Part shown: in pieces, positions 6,053-12,066 of the stretch
How positions within the stretch are numbered: the first letter of the stretch is position 1
Layout of the letters: every line of letters starts with the position of its first letter
Source: Rhodospirillaceae bacterium CCH5-H10
GTDB taxonomy: Bacteria; Pseudomonadota; Alphaproteobacteria; Reyranellales; Reyranellaceae
Reading direction: 5' to 3'
NCBI GenBank assembly: GCA_001557035.1
Contig: LSKJ01000603.1
Location: 1-13,462 of the forward strand
DNA length: 13,462 bases
Notes under the pieces: generated by a model
The model's input: only the letters and a program-made list of their open reading frames with translations
The model's database searches: none
Told to the model about the DNA's origin: nothing
Program-made: the position numbers and the translations under genes

Positions 6053-7023
6053 TCATGCGCCGACTGTTGCTCACCCTCGCGCCGCTGCTGCTGGCGGCCA
6101 CCGCCGCCACGGCCCAGGGCTTCCCCGCCAAGCCGCTGACGCTGATCGTGCCATTCCCGGCCGGCGGGCCGAGCGACGCGCTGGCCCGCGCACTGGCGCA
6201 GGGCATGGCCGCGGATCTCAAGCAGACCGTGGTGGTCGAGAATATCGGCGGCGCCAGCGGTACGATCGGGCTCTCGAAGCTGATGGCCGCCGCGCCCGAC
6301 GGCTATACGATCGGCTTCGGCACGATCGGCACGCACGTCGCCAATGCCGCGCTCTTCAAGAAACTGCCCTACGATCCGCTGACGGGCTTCGAGCCGATCG
6401 GCCTGGCCGGCACGGCGCCGCTGCTGCTGGTTGCGAAAGCGGGGCTGCCGGTTTCGAACCTCAAGGAGTTCATCGCCTACGCCGAGCAGAACAAGGCCAG
6501 CATGACCTACGGCAGCGCCGGCGTCGGCTCGATCTCCCACTATGCCTGCGTCGTGTTGCTGTCGGCGCTGAAGCTCAACATCACCCACGTGCCCTATCGC
6601 GGCGTGGCGCCGGCGATGAACGACCTGATGGGTGGCCATATCGACTTCATGTGCGACCAGACGACGACGGCGCTGCCGCAGATCGCGGGCGGCAAGATCA
6701 AGGCGCTCGCCGTGCTGAGCGACCAGCCCCTGTCGCAGCTTCCCGGCGTGGCCACGGCGGCGAGCCAGGGTTACGACGTGAACCTCCGCTCGTGGAACGC
6801 GCTGTTCGCGCCGAAGGGCACGCCGCAGCCGGTCATGGTGCGACTGAACGAGGCGCTGCGGGCGGCGGTGGCCGATCCGGCACTGGTCAAGCAGATGACG
6901 GCGGTGGGTGTCGATCTGCCGTCGCCCGACGCGCTGCAGCCGGCTACCGTGACGGCGTTGATCGCGCGCGGACTGGAGAAGGACGTTCCGGCGCTGAAGG
7001 CGCGCGGCGAGTATCTCGACTGA
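6049..7023 (+). CDS. Bug/TctC-family periplasmic solute-binding protein
   Basis: A 324-residue extracytoplasmic receptor of the tripartite tricarboxylate transporter (TctC/Bug) family, which binds carboxylates or related small organic molecules in the periplasm. The N-terminus MIMRRLLLTLAPLLLAATAA is a signal peptide with likely cleavage after ATA at residue 22. Family landmarks are KPLTLIVPFPAGGPSDALAR (28-47), the ENIGGASGTIG segment, PDGYTIGFGTIGTH, and VPYRGVAPAMNDLMGGHIDF. The ATG at 6049 is preceded by GAAGGA with 8-nt spacing and overlaps the HAD stop; the ATG at 6055 is too far from that site. No membrane partners (TctA/TctB) lie in the window, which is common for Bug proteins. Placement between two enzymes suggests it captures their substrate or serves signalling; the ligand is unknown. 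Confidence 0.93.
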   Translation: MIMRRLLLTLAPLLLAATAATAQGFPAKPLTLIVPFPAGGPSDALARALAQGMAADLKQTVVVENIGGASGTIGLSKLMAAAPDGYTIGFGTIGTHVANAALFKKLPYDPLTGFEPIGLAGTAPLLLVAKAGLPVSNLKEFIAYAEQNKASMTYGSAGVGSISHYACVVLLSALKLNITHVPYRGVAPAMNDLMGGHIDFMCDQTTTALPQIAGGKIKALAVLSDQPLSQLPGVATAASQGYDVNLRSWNALFAPKGTPQPVMVRLNEALRAAVADPALVKQMTAVGVDLPSPDALQPATVTALIARGLEKDVPALKARGEYLD

Positions 7024-7034
7024 AGGGTGAACTC

Positions 7035-8168
7035 TTGAAGCTGATGGACATCGAGACCCCGGCGGCGCTCATCGACGAGCGCCGCATGGCGGGCAACATC
7101 GCGCGCATGCAGGACCATCTCACATCACTGGGCGTGCGCCTGCGGCCGCATGTGAAGACGTCGAAATGCGTCGAGGTCGCGCGAGCGCAGCAGAAGGCGG
7201 GTGCCGTCGGCATCACGGTCTCGACCTTGAAGGAGGCCGAGCAGTTCTTCGCCGCCGGCTTCGCCGACGTGCTCTATGCGGTCTGCATTGCGCCGGACAA
7301 GCTCGACCGCGCCGTGGCGCTCATCCGCAAGGGCTGTTCACTGACGCTGCTCGTCGATTCGGTGGCGGCGGCCGAAGCCTTCGTGGCAAAGGGCAAGGCC
7401 GCGAACCAGACCTTCCAGGTGATGATCGAGATCGATTCCGACGGCCATCGCTCGGGCGTGCAGCCCGAGGCGCCCGAACTGATTGAGATCGGCAAGGTTT
7501 TGCAGGCCGGCGGCGCGACGGTGAAGGGCGTGCTGACGCATGCCGGCAGTTCCTACGATCTCGACACGCCGGCCGCGTTGCAGGCGCTGGCCGAGCAGGA
7601 GCGGGCGCTCTGCGTGCGCGCGGCCGAGCGGCTGCGGGCCGCGGGCGTCGCCTGCCCCGAGGTCAGCATCGGCTCGACGCCGACGGCGATTGCCGCGCGG
7701 AATCTCAAAGGCGTCACCGAGGTGCGCGCGGGCGTCTATGTCTTCTTCGATCTCGTGATGTCCAATGTCGGCGTCTGCATGCCGCGCGACGTGGCGCTTT
7801 CCGTCCTGACCACGGTGATAGGCCATCAGCCCGAGAAGGGCTGGGTGATCGTCGATGCCGGCTGGATGGCGATGAGCCGTGACCGCGGCACGCAGCGCCA
7901 GAAGGTCGACTATGGTTATGGCGCCGTATGCGACCTCGACGGAAACGTGATCGACGGGCTGATCGTGTCGGGCGCGAACCAGGAGCATGGCATCGTGTCG
8001 CGCCGTGACGGTGCGGCCGATCCCGGCATGGTCGAGCGCTTCCCGATCGGCGCGCGGCTGCGCATCCTGCCCAACCATGCCTGCGCCACCGGTGCGCAGT
8101 ATCCGTCCTATGTCACTGTCAGTTCGGCCGGCAACGCGACGCCGTGGCCACGCTTCCAGGGTTGGTGA
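7035..8168 (+). CDS. PLP-dependent D-threonine aldolase / D-serine dehydratase-like enzyme
   Basis: A 377-residue fold-type III PLP enzyme with an alanine-racemase-like barrel and a C-terminal metal-binding domain (DSD1 / D-threonine aldolase group). Such enzymes cleave or dehydrate D-3-hydroxy amino acids. Visible are DIETPAALID (5-14), the PLP lysine Lys41 in RPHVKTSK, IEIDSDGHRSGV (131-142), THAGSSYD, SIGSTPT, EVRAGVYVFFD (229-239), and NHAC with His348 and Cys350. His-x-Cys is the zinc pair of eukaryotic-type D-serine dehydratase, whereas bacterial D-threonine aldolase has His-x-Asp as I recall it. I chose the TTG at 7035 because GAAGGG lies 7 nt upstream; the ATG at 7044 loses three residues and has only a weak GAAG. 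It follows the solute-binding protein by 11 nt. Exact substrate is open. Confidence 0.88.
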   Translation: MKLMDIETPAALIDERRMAGNIARMQDHLTSLGVRLRPHVKTSKCVEVARAQQKAGAVGITVSTLKEAEQFFAAGFADVLYAVCIAPDKLDRAVALIRKGCSLTLLVDSVAAAEAFVAKGKAANQTFQVMIEIDSDGHRSGVQPEAPELIEIGKVLQAGGATVKGVLTHAGSSYDLDTPAALQALAEQERALCVRAAERLRAAGVACPEVSIGSTPTAIAARNLKGVTEVRAGVYVFFDLVMSNVGVCMPRDVALSVLTTVIGHQPEKGWVIVDAGWMAMSRDRGTQRQKVDYGYGAVCDLDGNVIDGLIVSGANQEHGIVSRRDGAADPGMVERFPIGARLRILPNHACATGAQYPSYVTVSSAGNATPWPRFQGW

Positions 8169-8173
8169 TTCAA

Positions 8174-8249
8174 TGGAGCGCGCCACTCCAGTGGCGCTCA
8201 GGCCTCGTCGAAAGAAAAGACATGAGCGCAACTGGAGTTGCGCGCTCCA
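8174..8249. repeat. Inverted pair of 27-nt hairpin repeats, family B
   Basis: Arm 8174-8200 and arm 8223-8249 are reverse complements at 25 of 27 positions, separated by 22 nt. Each arm is itself a hairpin of the form GAGCGC...ACT-2 nt-AGT...GCGCTC with a two-base asymmetry. The two differences fall on facing positions of the small stem, so a C-G pair in one copy is an A-T pair in the other. The element lies between the convergent PLP-enzyme gene (stop 8168) and ArsR-like gene (stop 8290), a position fitting a bidirectional terminator or transcript-end structure, without an obvious T-run. Confidence 0.8.
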
Positions 8250-8289
8250 CTGCAGCCGCTTCGTCGACCTGACGTAGAATTTTCCCTCG

Positions 8290-8988
8290 CTACACCGTCG
8301 CGCCGAAATGGCTGCCGAGGGCACGGCGGCCTGAATCCGTCAGGCGCACGGTGCGGCTGCGCCGCAGCCGCTCGGCCCAGCCGCGCTTGAAGAACGTGTC
8401 GGCGATGGCGGCGCCCAGGGCACCGGAGATGTGCGGCCGGCGTTCGCTCCAGTCGAGGCACTGGCGGGCGAAGTGGCGTGAACTGGTCTTGCGCGCCGTG
8501 TCGAGATCGACGCCCAGTCGCTCGCAGAACAGCTCGCCTGAATTTGTCAGCTGCCAGTCGCGCGGGCCCTTGGGTTCGAGATGGCCGTGCCGGGTCAGCG
8601 AATCGGTGACGGCGATGCCGACCTGCCCGGCGAGATGGTCGTAGCAGGTGCGGCAGAAGCGGAGATCCGGATCGCGCCGCCATGCCGCGGCCTTGGACGC
8701 CGGCGCCGCGCGCGTGCCGGCCAGCGCCATCAGCGATTCGATGGCGTGCGCCACGTCCGCCGATGCCAGGCGGTAGAAGCGGTTGCGACCCTCGGCGCGG
8801 GCGGCCAGCAGGTTGGCCTCGACCATGCGTGCGAGATGGCCGCTCGCGGTCTGCGCGGTGATGCCGGCGTTGTGCGCGAGGTCCGACGCGGTATGGGCGC
8901 GACCGTCCATCAGCAGCGACAGCATGGAGGCACGCGCCGGGTCGCCCATCAGGGCGGCGATCTCGGAGAGGGCGTTCACGGTGGTCAT
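8290..8988 (-). CDS. ArsR-like winged-helix regulator with cysteine-containing C-terminal domain
   Basis: A 232-residue protein, about twice the length of a simple ArsR repressor. The N-terminal half is an ArsR-type winged helix (ALSEIAALMGDPARASMLSL at 6-25; recognition helix around TAQTASGHLARMVEANLL, 44-61; GRNRFYRLA wing). The C-terminal half carries RFCRTCYDHLAGQVG (110-124) with Cys112 and Cys115, Cys155, and CLDWSERRPHISGALGAA (177-194) with Cys177 and His186. Such conserved Cys/His residues could bind metal or sense redox state, which is inference. The ATG at 8988 has no good Shine-Dalgarno. It lies 64 nt after the DUF6285 gene in the same direction and may be co-transcribed with it. 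Its target is unknown. Confidence 0.88.
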   Translation of the reverse strand: MTTVNALSEIAALMGDPARASMLSLLMDGRAHTASDLAHNAGITAQTASGHLARMVEANLLAARAEGRNRFYRLASADVAHAIESLMALAGTRAAPASKAAAWRRDPDLRFCRTCYDHLAGQVGIAVTDSLTRHGHLEPKGPRDWQLTNSGELFCERLGVDLDTARKTSSRHFARQCLDWSERRPHISGALGAAIADTFFKRGWAERLRRSRTVRLTDSGRRALGSHFGATV

Positions 8989-9052
8989 CGCGGAAATCTA
9001 GGCCCGGGTTCGGCGGCCCGCCACGGTCAATGGTTCGGCGGTGGCCGAAGCA

Positions 9053-9412
9053 TCACCGCCACTTCGGATTGGCGATGGCGATCTTGTCGGCGATGGTGGC
9101 GTCGAGATGCGCCATCAACGCGGCGTCGGTTTCGTCGCGTTCGCCGGCGCGCAGTTGGCGTGCCAACTCCTTGTTCAATTCTTCGAGCGAGGCTTCGCGT
9201 CCAAGCAATCTGACGAGGCGCTCGTGCTCGCGCGCATCCGCTGCGGGGCCGAGGCGCACCTCGCGTTCGAGGATGGCGAGGGAGTTCACGGCGACCCTCA
9301 TCTGAAAGCCGAGGCGCGGCTCGGCCTTGTCGAGCGCCGGCGTCGCCTCCTCGCGCAGGAAGTCGGCGATGGCGGTCAGCAGCTCGGCGGCGGTGGGGCG
9401 GTCCTGGGCCAC
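9053..9412 (-). CDS. DUF6285 protein (partner of the phosphotransferase gene)
   Basis: A 119-residue, mostly helical, charged protein matching the DUF6285 pattern as I remember it: DRPTAAELLTAIADFLREE at the N-terminus, LGFQMRVAVNSLAILEREV in the middle and a DATIADKIAIANPKW end. No enzymatic motif is visible. The start is a GTG at 9412 with GGGAG 7 nt upstream, 2 nt after the stop of the phosphotransferase gene. The frame stays open far upstream because it crosses the phosphotransferase gene in another frame, so an early start would be wrong. Genes of this family usually sit beside an APH-fold kinase and acyl-CoA dehydrogenases; only the kinase is present here. A small accessory or stabilising subunit is possible, unproven. 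Confidence 0.8.
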   Translation of the reverse strand: MAQDRPTAAELLTAIADFLREEATPALDKAEPRLGFQMRVAVNSLAILEREVRLGPAADAREHERLVRLLGREASLEELNKELARQLRAGERDETDAALMAHLDATIADKIAIANPKWR

Positions 9413-9414
9413 AG

Positions 9415-10440
9415 TCAGGCTCCCTGCTTCAGCAATTGCAGAAGATCGACTTCGGTCTCGACGGCGCGCCGGCCGATCGAGGCGTGTTCCATCGACTTGA
9501 TCGAGCCCGAGAGATGCTTCCAGGCCTGGTTGAGGCAGATGATGCCCCAGTGGACGGTGCCGAAGACCTCCCACCAGTGCGCGCGCACCGGATCGACCTT
9601 GCCGCCGCCGGCGCGCTCGTAGGCGGCCCACAATTCCTCGCGGGTGCCGAAGCCGCCGGCCGGCTTGTCGATCGCGCCAAAGCGCCAGCTCTTCACGCAG
9701 AGCCAGCCGAGGTCTTCGACCGGATCGCCGAGATGGGCCAGTTCCCAATCGAGGATCGTCGTCACGCCCGTCTCGTCGACGAGATAGTTGCCGGTGCGAT
9801 AGTCGCCGTGGACCAGCACCGGCCGGGCGAGCGGCGCGGGCTTGCGGCGGTCGAGCCACGACAGGGCCAGCTCGAACACTGGCTGCGGGCGACCCAGCAT
9901 GTCGAGCGAGCGGCGCAGCTCGGCGATATGGTCGGCCGCCTCGCGACGCACGAGGCTCGGCAGGGAGGCGGTATCCGTGGCATGGATGCGCGCCAGGATT
10001 TCGCCGAGCTGGCCGGCGATCCTGCCGCGCGCCGCCTCGTAGGGTGCATCGCGCAGCAGCTTGCGGGCGATGGCGATGCCGCCGATGCGGCGCATTACAT
10101 AGGCCTCGCCCAGGGCGTCCTGGGCCGTCAGCTCGAACAGGGGTTCGGGCGAGCGCACGCCGGCCGCATGGGCGGCCTGCAGCACGCGGAACTCCGTGGC
10201 ACGGTCGATGGCGACGGCCCGTTCGCGATCGGTCTTGCCCTGGGTCGGCGGATCGCGGCGCAGGATCAGCGCGTGGCGTTCGCCGTTGACCAGCGCGTCG
10301 AAACTCCAGGTCTGGCGCGAGGCGCCGCCGGACTGGCGGCTCAACCTTTCGATCGTGGCGGGGGCGCCGAAATGGCGGCTGGTCGCTTCGGCGAGCACGC
10401 GGGCGACGTTTTCTGTTTCGGATGGCATGTGAACGGTCAT
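9415..10440 (-). CDS. Phosphotransferase family protein (aminoglycoside phosphotransferase fold, ACAD10-like)
   Basis: A 341-residue kinase-like protein of the APH/choline kinase fold, related to the kinase domain found with acyl-CoA dehydrogenases (ACAD10/11). Visible motifs are RQSGGASRQTWSF (35-47, nucleotide loop), LILRRDPP (58-65), where the ATP-binding Lys of classical kinases appears as Arg61/Arg62, Glu83 in TEFRVL, the catalytic loop VLVHGDYRTGN (208-218) with Asp213 and Asn218, and ILDWELAHLGDP (229-240) with metal-binding Asp231. Members are thought to phosphorylate hydroxyacyl-CoA-like or other small hydroxyl compounds rather than antibiotics, so this should not be read as a resistance gene. 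The ATG at 10440 is not preceded by a clear Shine-Dalgarno; the ATG at 10428 is an alternative. The MaoC gene starts divergently 68 nt away. Confidence 0.88.
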   Translation of the reverse strand: MTVHMPSETENVARVLAEATSRHFGAPATIERLSRQSGGASRQTWSFDALVNGERHALILRRDPPTQGKTDRERAVAIDRATEFRVLQAAHAAGVRSPEPLFELTAQDALGEAYVMRRIGGIAIARKLLRDAPYEAARGRIAGQLGEILARIHATDTASLPSLVRREAADHIAELRRSLDMLGRPQPVFELALSWLDRRKPAPLARPVLVHGDYRTGNYLVDETGVTTILDWELAHLGDPVEDLGWLCVKSWRFGAIDKPAGGFGTREELWAAYERAGGGKVDPVRAHWWEVFGTVHWGIICLNQAWKHLSGSIKSMEHASIGRRAVETEVDLLQLLKQGA

Positions 10441-10508
10441 TTACCGGGACTGTGGCACAGGCTCCGGCGCGTGGTAAGAGGACCGCGCCAACTGGGGAGA
10501 TCAATCAC

Positions 10509-10955
10509 GTGTCGAGCGCCTTCGCGGCCATGAACGGCCTGTTCCTGGAAGACCTCAAGCCGGGCATGTCGGCGATGTTCGGCAAGACCGTGACCGAGGC
10601 CGACATCATGGCCTTCGCGGGCGTGTCGGGCGACACCAACCCGATCCACCTGCATGACGGTTTCGCGCGCACCACGCGGTTCGGCCAGCGCATCGCCCAC
10701 GGCATGCTGAGCGGCAGCTTCATCTCAACCGTGGTCGGCACCAAGCTGCCCGGACCGGGCGCCGTCTATATCTCGCAGACCATGAACTTCATGGCGCCGG
10801 TCATCATCGGGGACACGATCACGGCGGTGGCGACCATCACCGCGATCGACGAGAAGCGCCGCCGCGTGACACTCAAGACCCAATGCCTGAACGGCGACAA
10901 GGTCGTGATCGACGGCGAGGCCGTCGTGCTGGTGCCGCGGCGCGACGCGGCCTGA
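10509..10955 (+). CDS. MaoC/PhaJ-like (R)-specific enoyl-CoA hydratase
   Basis: A 148-residue single hotdog MaoC-type dehydratase, predicted to hydrate trans-2-enoyl-CoA to (R)-3-hydroxyacyl-CoA, a step linking beta-oxidation to polyhydroxyalkanoate. The catalytic segment FAGVSGDTNPIHLHDGFA (36-53) holds Asp42 and His47, followed by IAHGMLSGSFISTVVG (62-77), the standard PhaJ signature. The GTG at 10509 has GGGGAG 9 nt upstream and is my choice; the ATG at 10530 would give a 141-residue protein starting MNGLFLEDL, also common in this family, but without a Shine-Dalgarno. ribF follows 9 nt after the stop, so the two are probably co-transcribed. The neighbouring kinase and DUF6285 genes also belong to families seen in acyl-CoA metabolism. 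Confidence 0.9.
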   Translation: MSSAFAAMNGLFLEDLKPGMSAMFGKTVTEADIMAFAGVSGDTNPIHLHDGFARTTRFGQRIAHGMLSGSFISTVVGTKLPGPGAVYISQTMNFMAPVIIGDTITAVATITAIDEKRRRVTLKTQCLNGDKVVIDGEAVVLVPRRDAA

Positions 10956-10964
10956 GCCGACGCA

Positions 10965-11906
10965 ATGATCCCGGTGTTCGACGACTGGCGGTCCGTGCCG
11001 CCCGAATGGAAGGGCGGCGTGGTCGCGCTCGGCAATTTCGACGGCGTGCATCGCGGCCACCAGGCGCTGCTGGCGCGGGCGCGCGAACAGGCGGCGTCGC
11101 TGGGCGCGCCGGTGGTGGCCTTCACCTTCGAGCCGCACCCGCGCGGCTTCTTCGTGCCCGACACCGGTCCGTTCCGCCTGACCCTGCTGCCGGCCAAGAC
11201 GCGGCTTCTGGCAGAGCATGGCGCGCAGGCCGTGCTGGCGCAGCACTTCGACGAATCCTTCGCCGCACTGTCCGCCGCGTCGTTCATCAATGATGTGCTG
11301 CTGAAGGGCCTCGGCGCACGCCATGTCGTGTGCGGCTACGACTTCACCTTCGGTGCGCGGCGCAGCGGCAATGTCGAGATGCTGCGCGCCGAGGGCAAGG
11401 CGCATGGCTTCGGCGTCACGGTGCTTGATCCGGTGACGCACGAGGGCGAGATCTATTCCTCGACGCGCATCCGCGAGGCGCTGCGACACGGCTGGGCGCG
11501 CGAAGCCGCCGGCCTGCTGGGCCACGACTGGGAGATCGAGGGCACGGTCGAACTGGGCGACCAGCGCGGCCGCACGATCGGCTTCCCGACGGCCAACGTG
11601 GCGCTGGGCGAACATCTGCGCCCGCGCTTCGGCGTCTATGCCGTGCGCGCGCGGGTCGACGGCCAGGAAAGCGAGGGGTGGCGGAACGGGGTGGCGAACC
11701 TCGGCAAGCGCCCGACCTTCGGCAAGGTGCAGGAGAATTTCGAGGTCCACCTGTTCGATTTCGCGGGTGACCTCTACGGCAAGGTCCTGCGGGTGGCCCT
11801 GGTCGATTTCATCCGGGCCGAGATGAAGTTCCCGGGCCTGGACGCTCTGAAGGCGCAGATCGCGGCGGACGGACAGGCGGCGCGGGACCTTTTCGCGTCT
11901 CCTTGA
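10965..11906 (+). CDS. ribF: Bifunctional riboflavin kinase / FAD synthetase
   Basis: A 313-residue cytosolic enzyme that phosphorylates riboflavin to FMN and adenylates FMN to FAD. The N-terminal adenylyltransferase domain shows GNFDGVHRGH (23-32), FTFEPHPR (53-60), CGYDFTFG (123-130) and SSTRIREAL (165-173). The C-terminal kinase domain shows GRTIGFPTANV (202-212), FGVYAVRA (222-229), NLGKRPTFG (245-253) and FEVHLFDF (259-266), whose Glu260 is the likely catalytic base. Length is normal. The ATG at 10965 lies 9 nt after the MaoC stop with little Shine-Dalgarno, so coupling is likely. ribF next to ileS is a widespread bacterial arrangement; here a 160-nt leader with its own promoter-like sequence separates them. 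Confidence 0.97.
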   Translation: MIPVFDDWRSVPPEWKGGVVALGNFDGVHRGHQALLARAREQAASLGAPVVAFTFEPHPRGFFVPDTGPFRLTLLPAKTRLLAEHGAQAVLAQHFDESFAALSAASFINDVLLKGLGARHVVCGYDFTFGARRSGNVEMLRAEGKAHGFGVTVLDPVTHEGEIYSSTRIREALRHGWAREAAGLLGHDWEIEGTVELGDQRGRTIGFPTANVALGEHLRPRFGVYAVRARVDGQESEGWRNGVANLGKRPTFGKVQENFEVHLFDFAGDLYGKVLRVALVDFIRAEMKFPGLDALKAQIAADGQAARDLFASP

Positions 11907-11931
11907 CCCCCCCGACCCCCATCCCTAGATT
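11903..11931 (+). promoter_or_regulatory. Candidate sigma70-type promoter for ileS, overlapping the ribF stop
   Basis: TTGACC at 11903-11908 (5 of 6 to TTGACA) and TAGATT at 11926-11931 (4 of 6 to TATAAT) with an ideal 17-nt spacer. The -35 includes the TGA stop codon of ribF. Transcription would be expected to start near 11937-11940, at or just before the ATG of the leader peptide at 11941. Confidence 0.55.
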
Positions 11932-11940
11932 GCCGGCCCT

Positions 11941-11988
11941 ATGTTTATCGGGGCCTTCCAGGAGCGAATTATCCGCCCGGTCCGCTGA
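11941..11988 (+). CDS. Candidate ileS leader peptide, isoleucine-rich
   Basis: A 15-codon ORF, MFIGAFQERIIRPVR, with isoleucine at positions 3, 10 and 11; the adjacent pair is ATT ATC. It begins about 10 nt after the -10 box, so it would be nearly or fully leaderless, as reported (from memory) for the trpL leader of Sinorhizobium. Its TGA stop (11986-11988) falls in the loop of the hairpin 11976-11999, and the Ile-Ile codons end 2 nt before that hairpin. It precedes the gene for isoleucyl-tRNA synthetase, where an Ile-sensing attenuator would make biological sense. No Shine-Dalgarno is visible, and a chance ORF remains possible. Confidence 0.5.
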   Translation: MFIGAFQERIIRPVR

Positions 11989-12002
11989 TCGCGGCCGGGT
12001 TT
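11976..12002 (+). terminator. Candidate attenuator hairpin in the ileS leader
   Basis: CCCGG-T-CCGC (11976-11985), loop TGATC (11986-11990), then GCGG-CCGGG (11991-11999): nine GC pairs with one bulged T, followed by TTT then GTCC. The T-run is short for an intrinsic terminator. The 3' arm GCGGCCG (11991-11997) can instead pair with CGGCCGC at 12017-12023, a possible antiterminator that excludes the first hairpin. Confidence 0.45.
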
Positions 12003-12066
12003 GTCCTGCCTGTTCGCGGCCGCCTTCTGGACGGCTGCCTTCGCTCCTCTCAGTGCCGAGTTTCTT

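Noticed and set aside
5673..7034. Long upstream extension of the PLP-enzyme reading frame.
   Set aside because: It crosses the HAD and solute-binding protein genes in another frame and reads as Arg-rich nonsense; the real start is at 7035 or 7044.
9037..9060. Perfect 7-bp hairpin GGCGGTG/CACCGCC at the end of the DUF6285 gene.
   Set aside because: Partly coding, no T-run on either strand, and such stems are frequent at this GC content; not enough for a terminator call.
9415..10440. Reading the phosphotransferase as an aminoglycoside resistance gene.
   Set aside because: The family features (Arg in place of the ATP lysine, DUF6285 neighbour) fit the ACAD10-like metabolic branch, not known resistance enzymes.
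9413..10504. Long upstream extension of the DUF6285 frame across the phosphotransferase gene.
   Set aside because: The phosphotransferase motifs are in the other frame; a GTG with a good Shine-Dalgarno at 9412 explains DUF6285.
12001..12066. In-frame TTG at 12001 as an earlier ileS start giving a hydrophobic N-terminal extension.
   Set aside because: No Shine-Dalgarno, and the GTG at 12067 gives the family-typical N-terminus; the apparent hydrophobic stretch is the translated leader RNA.
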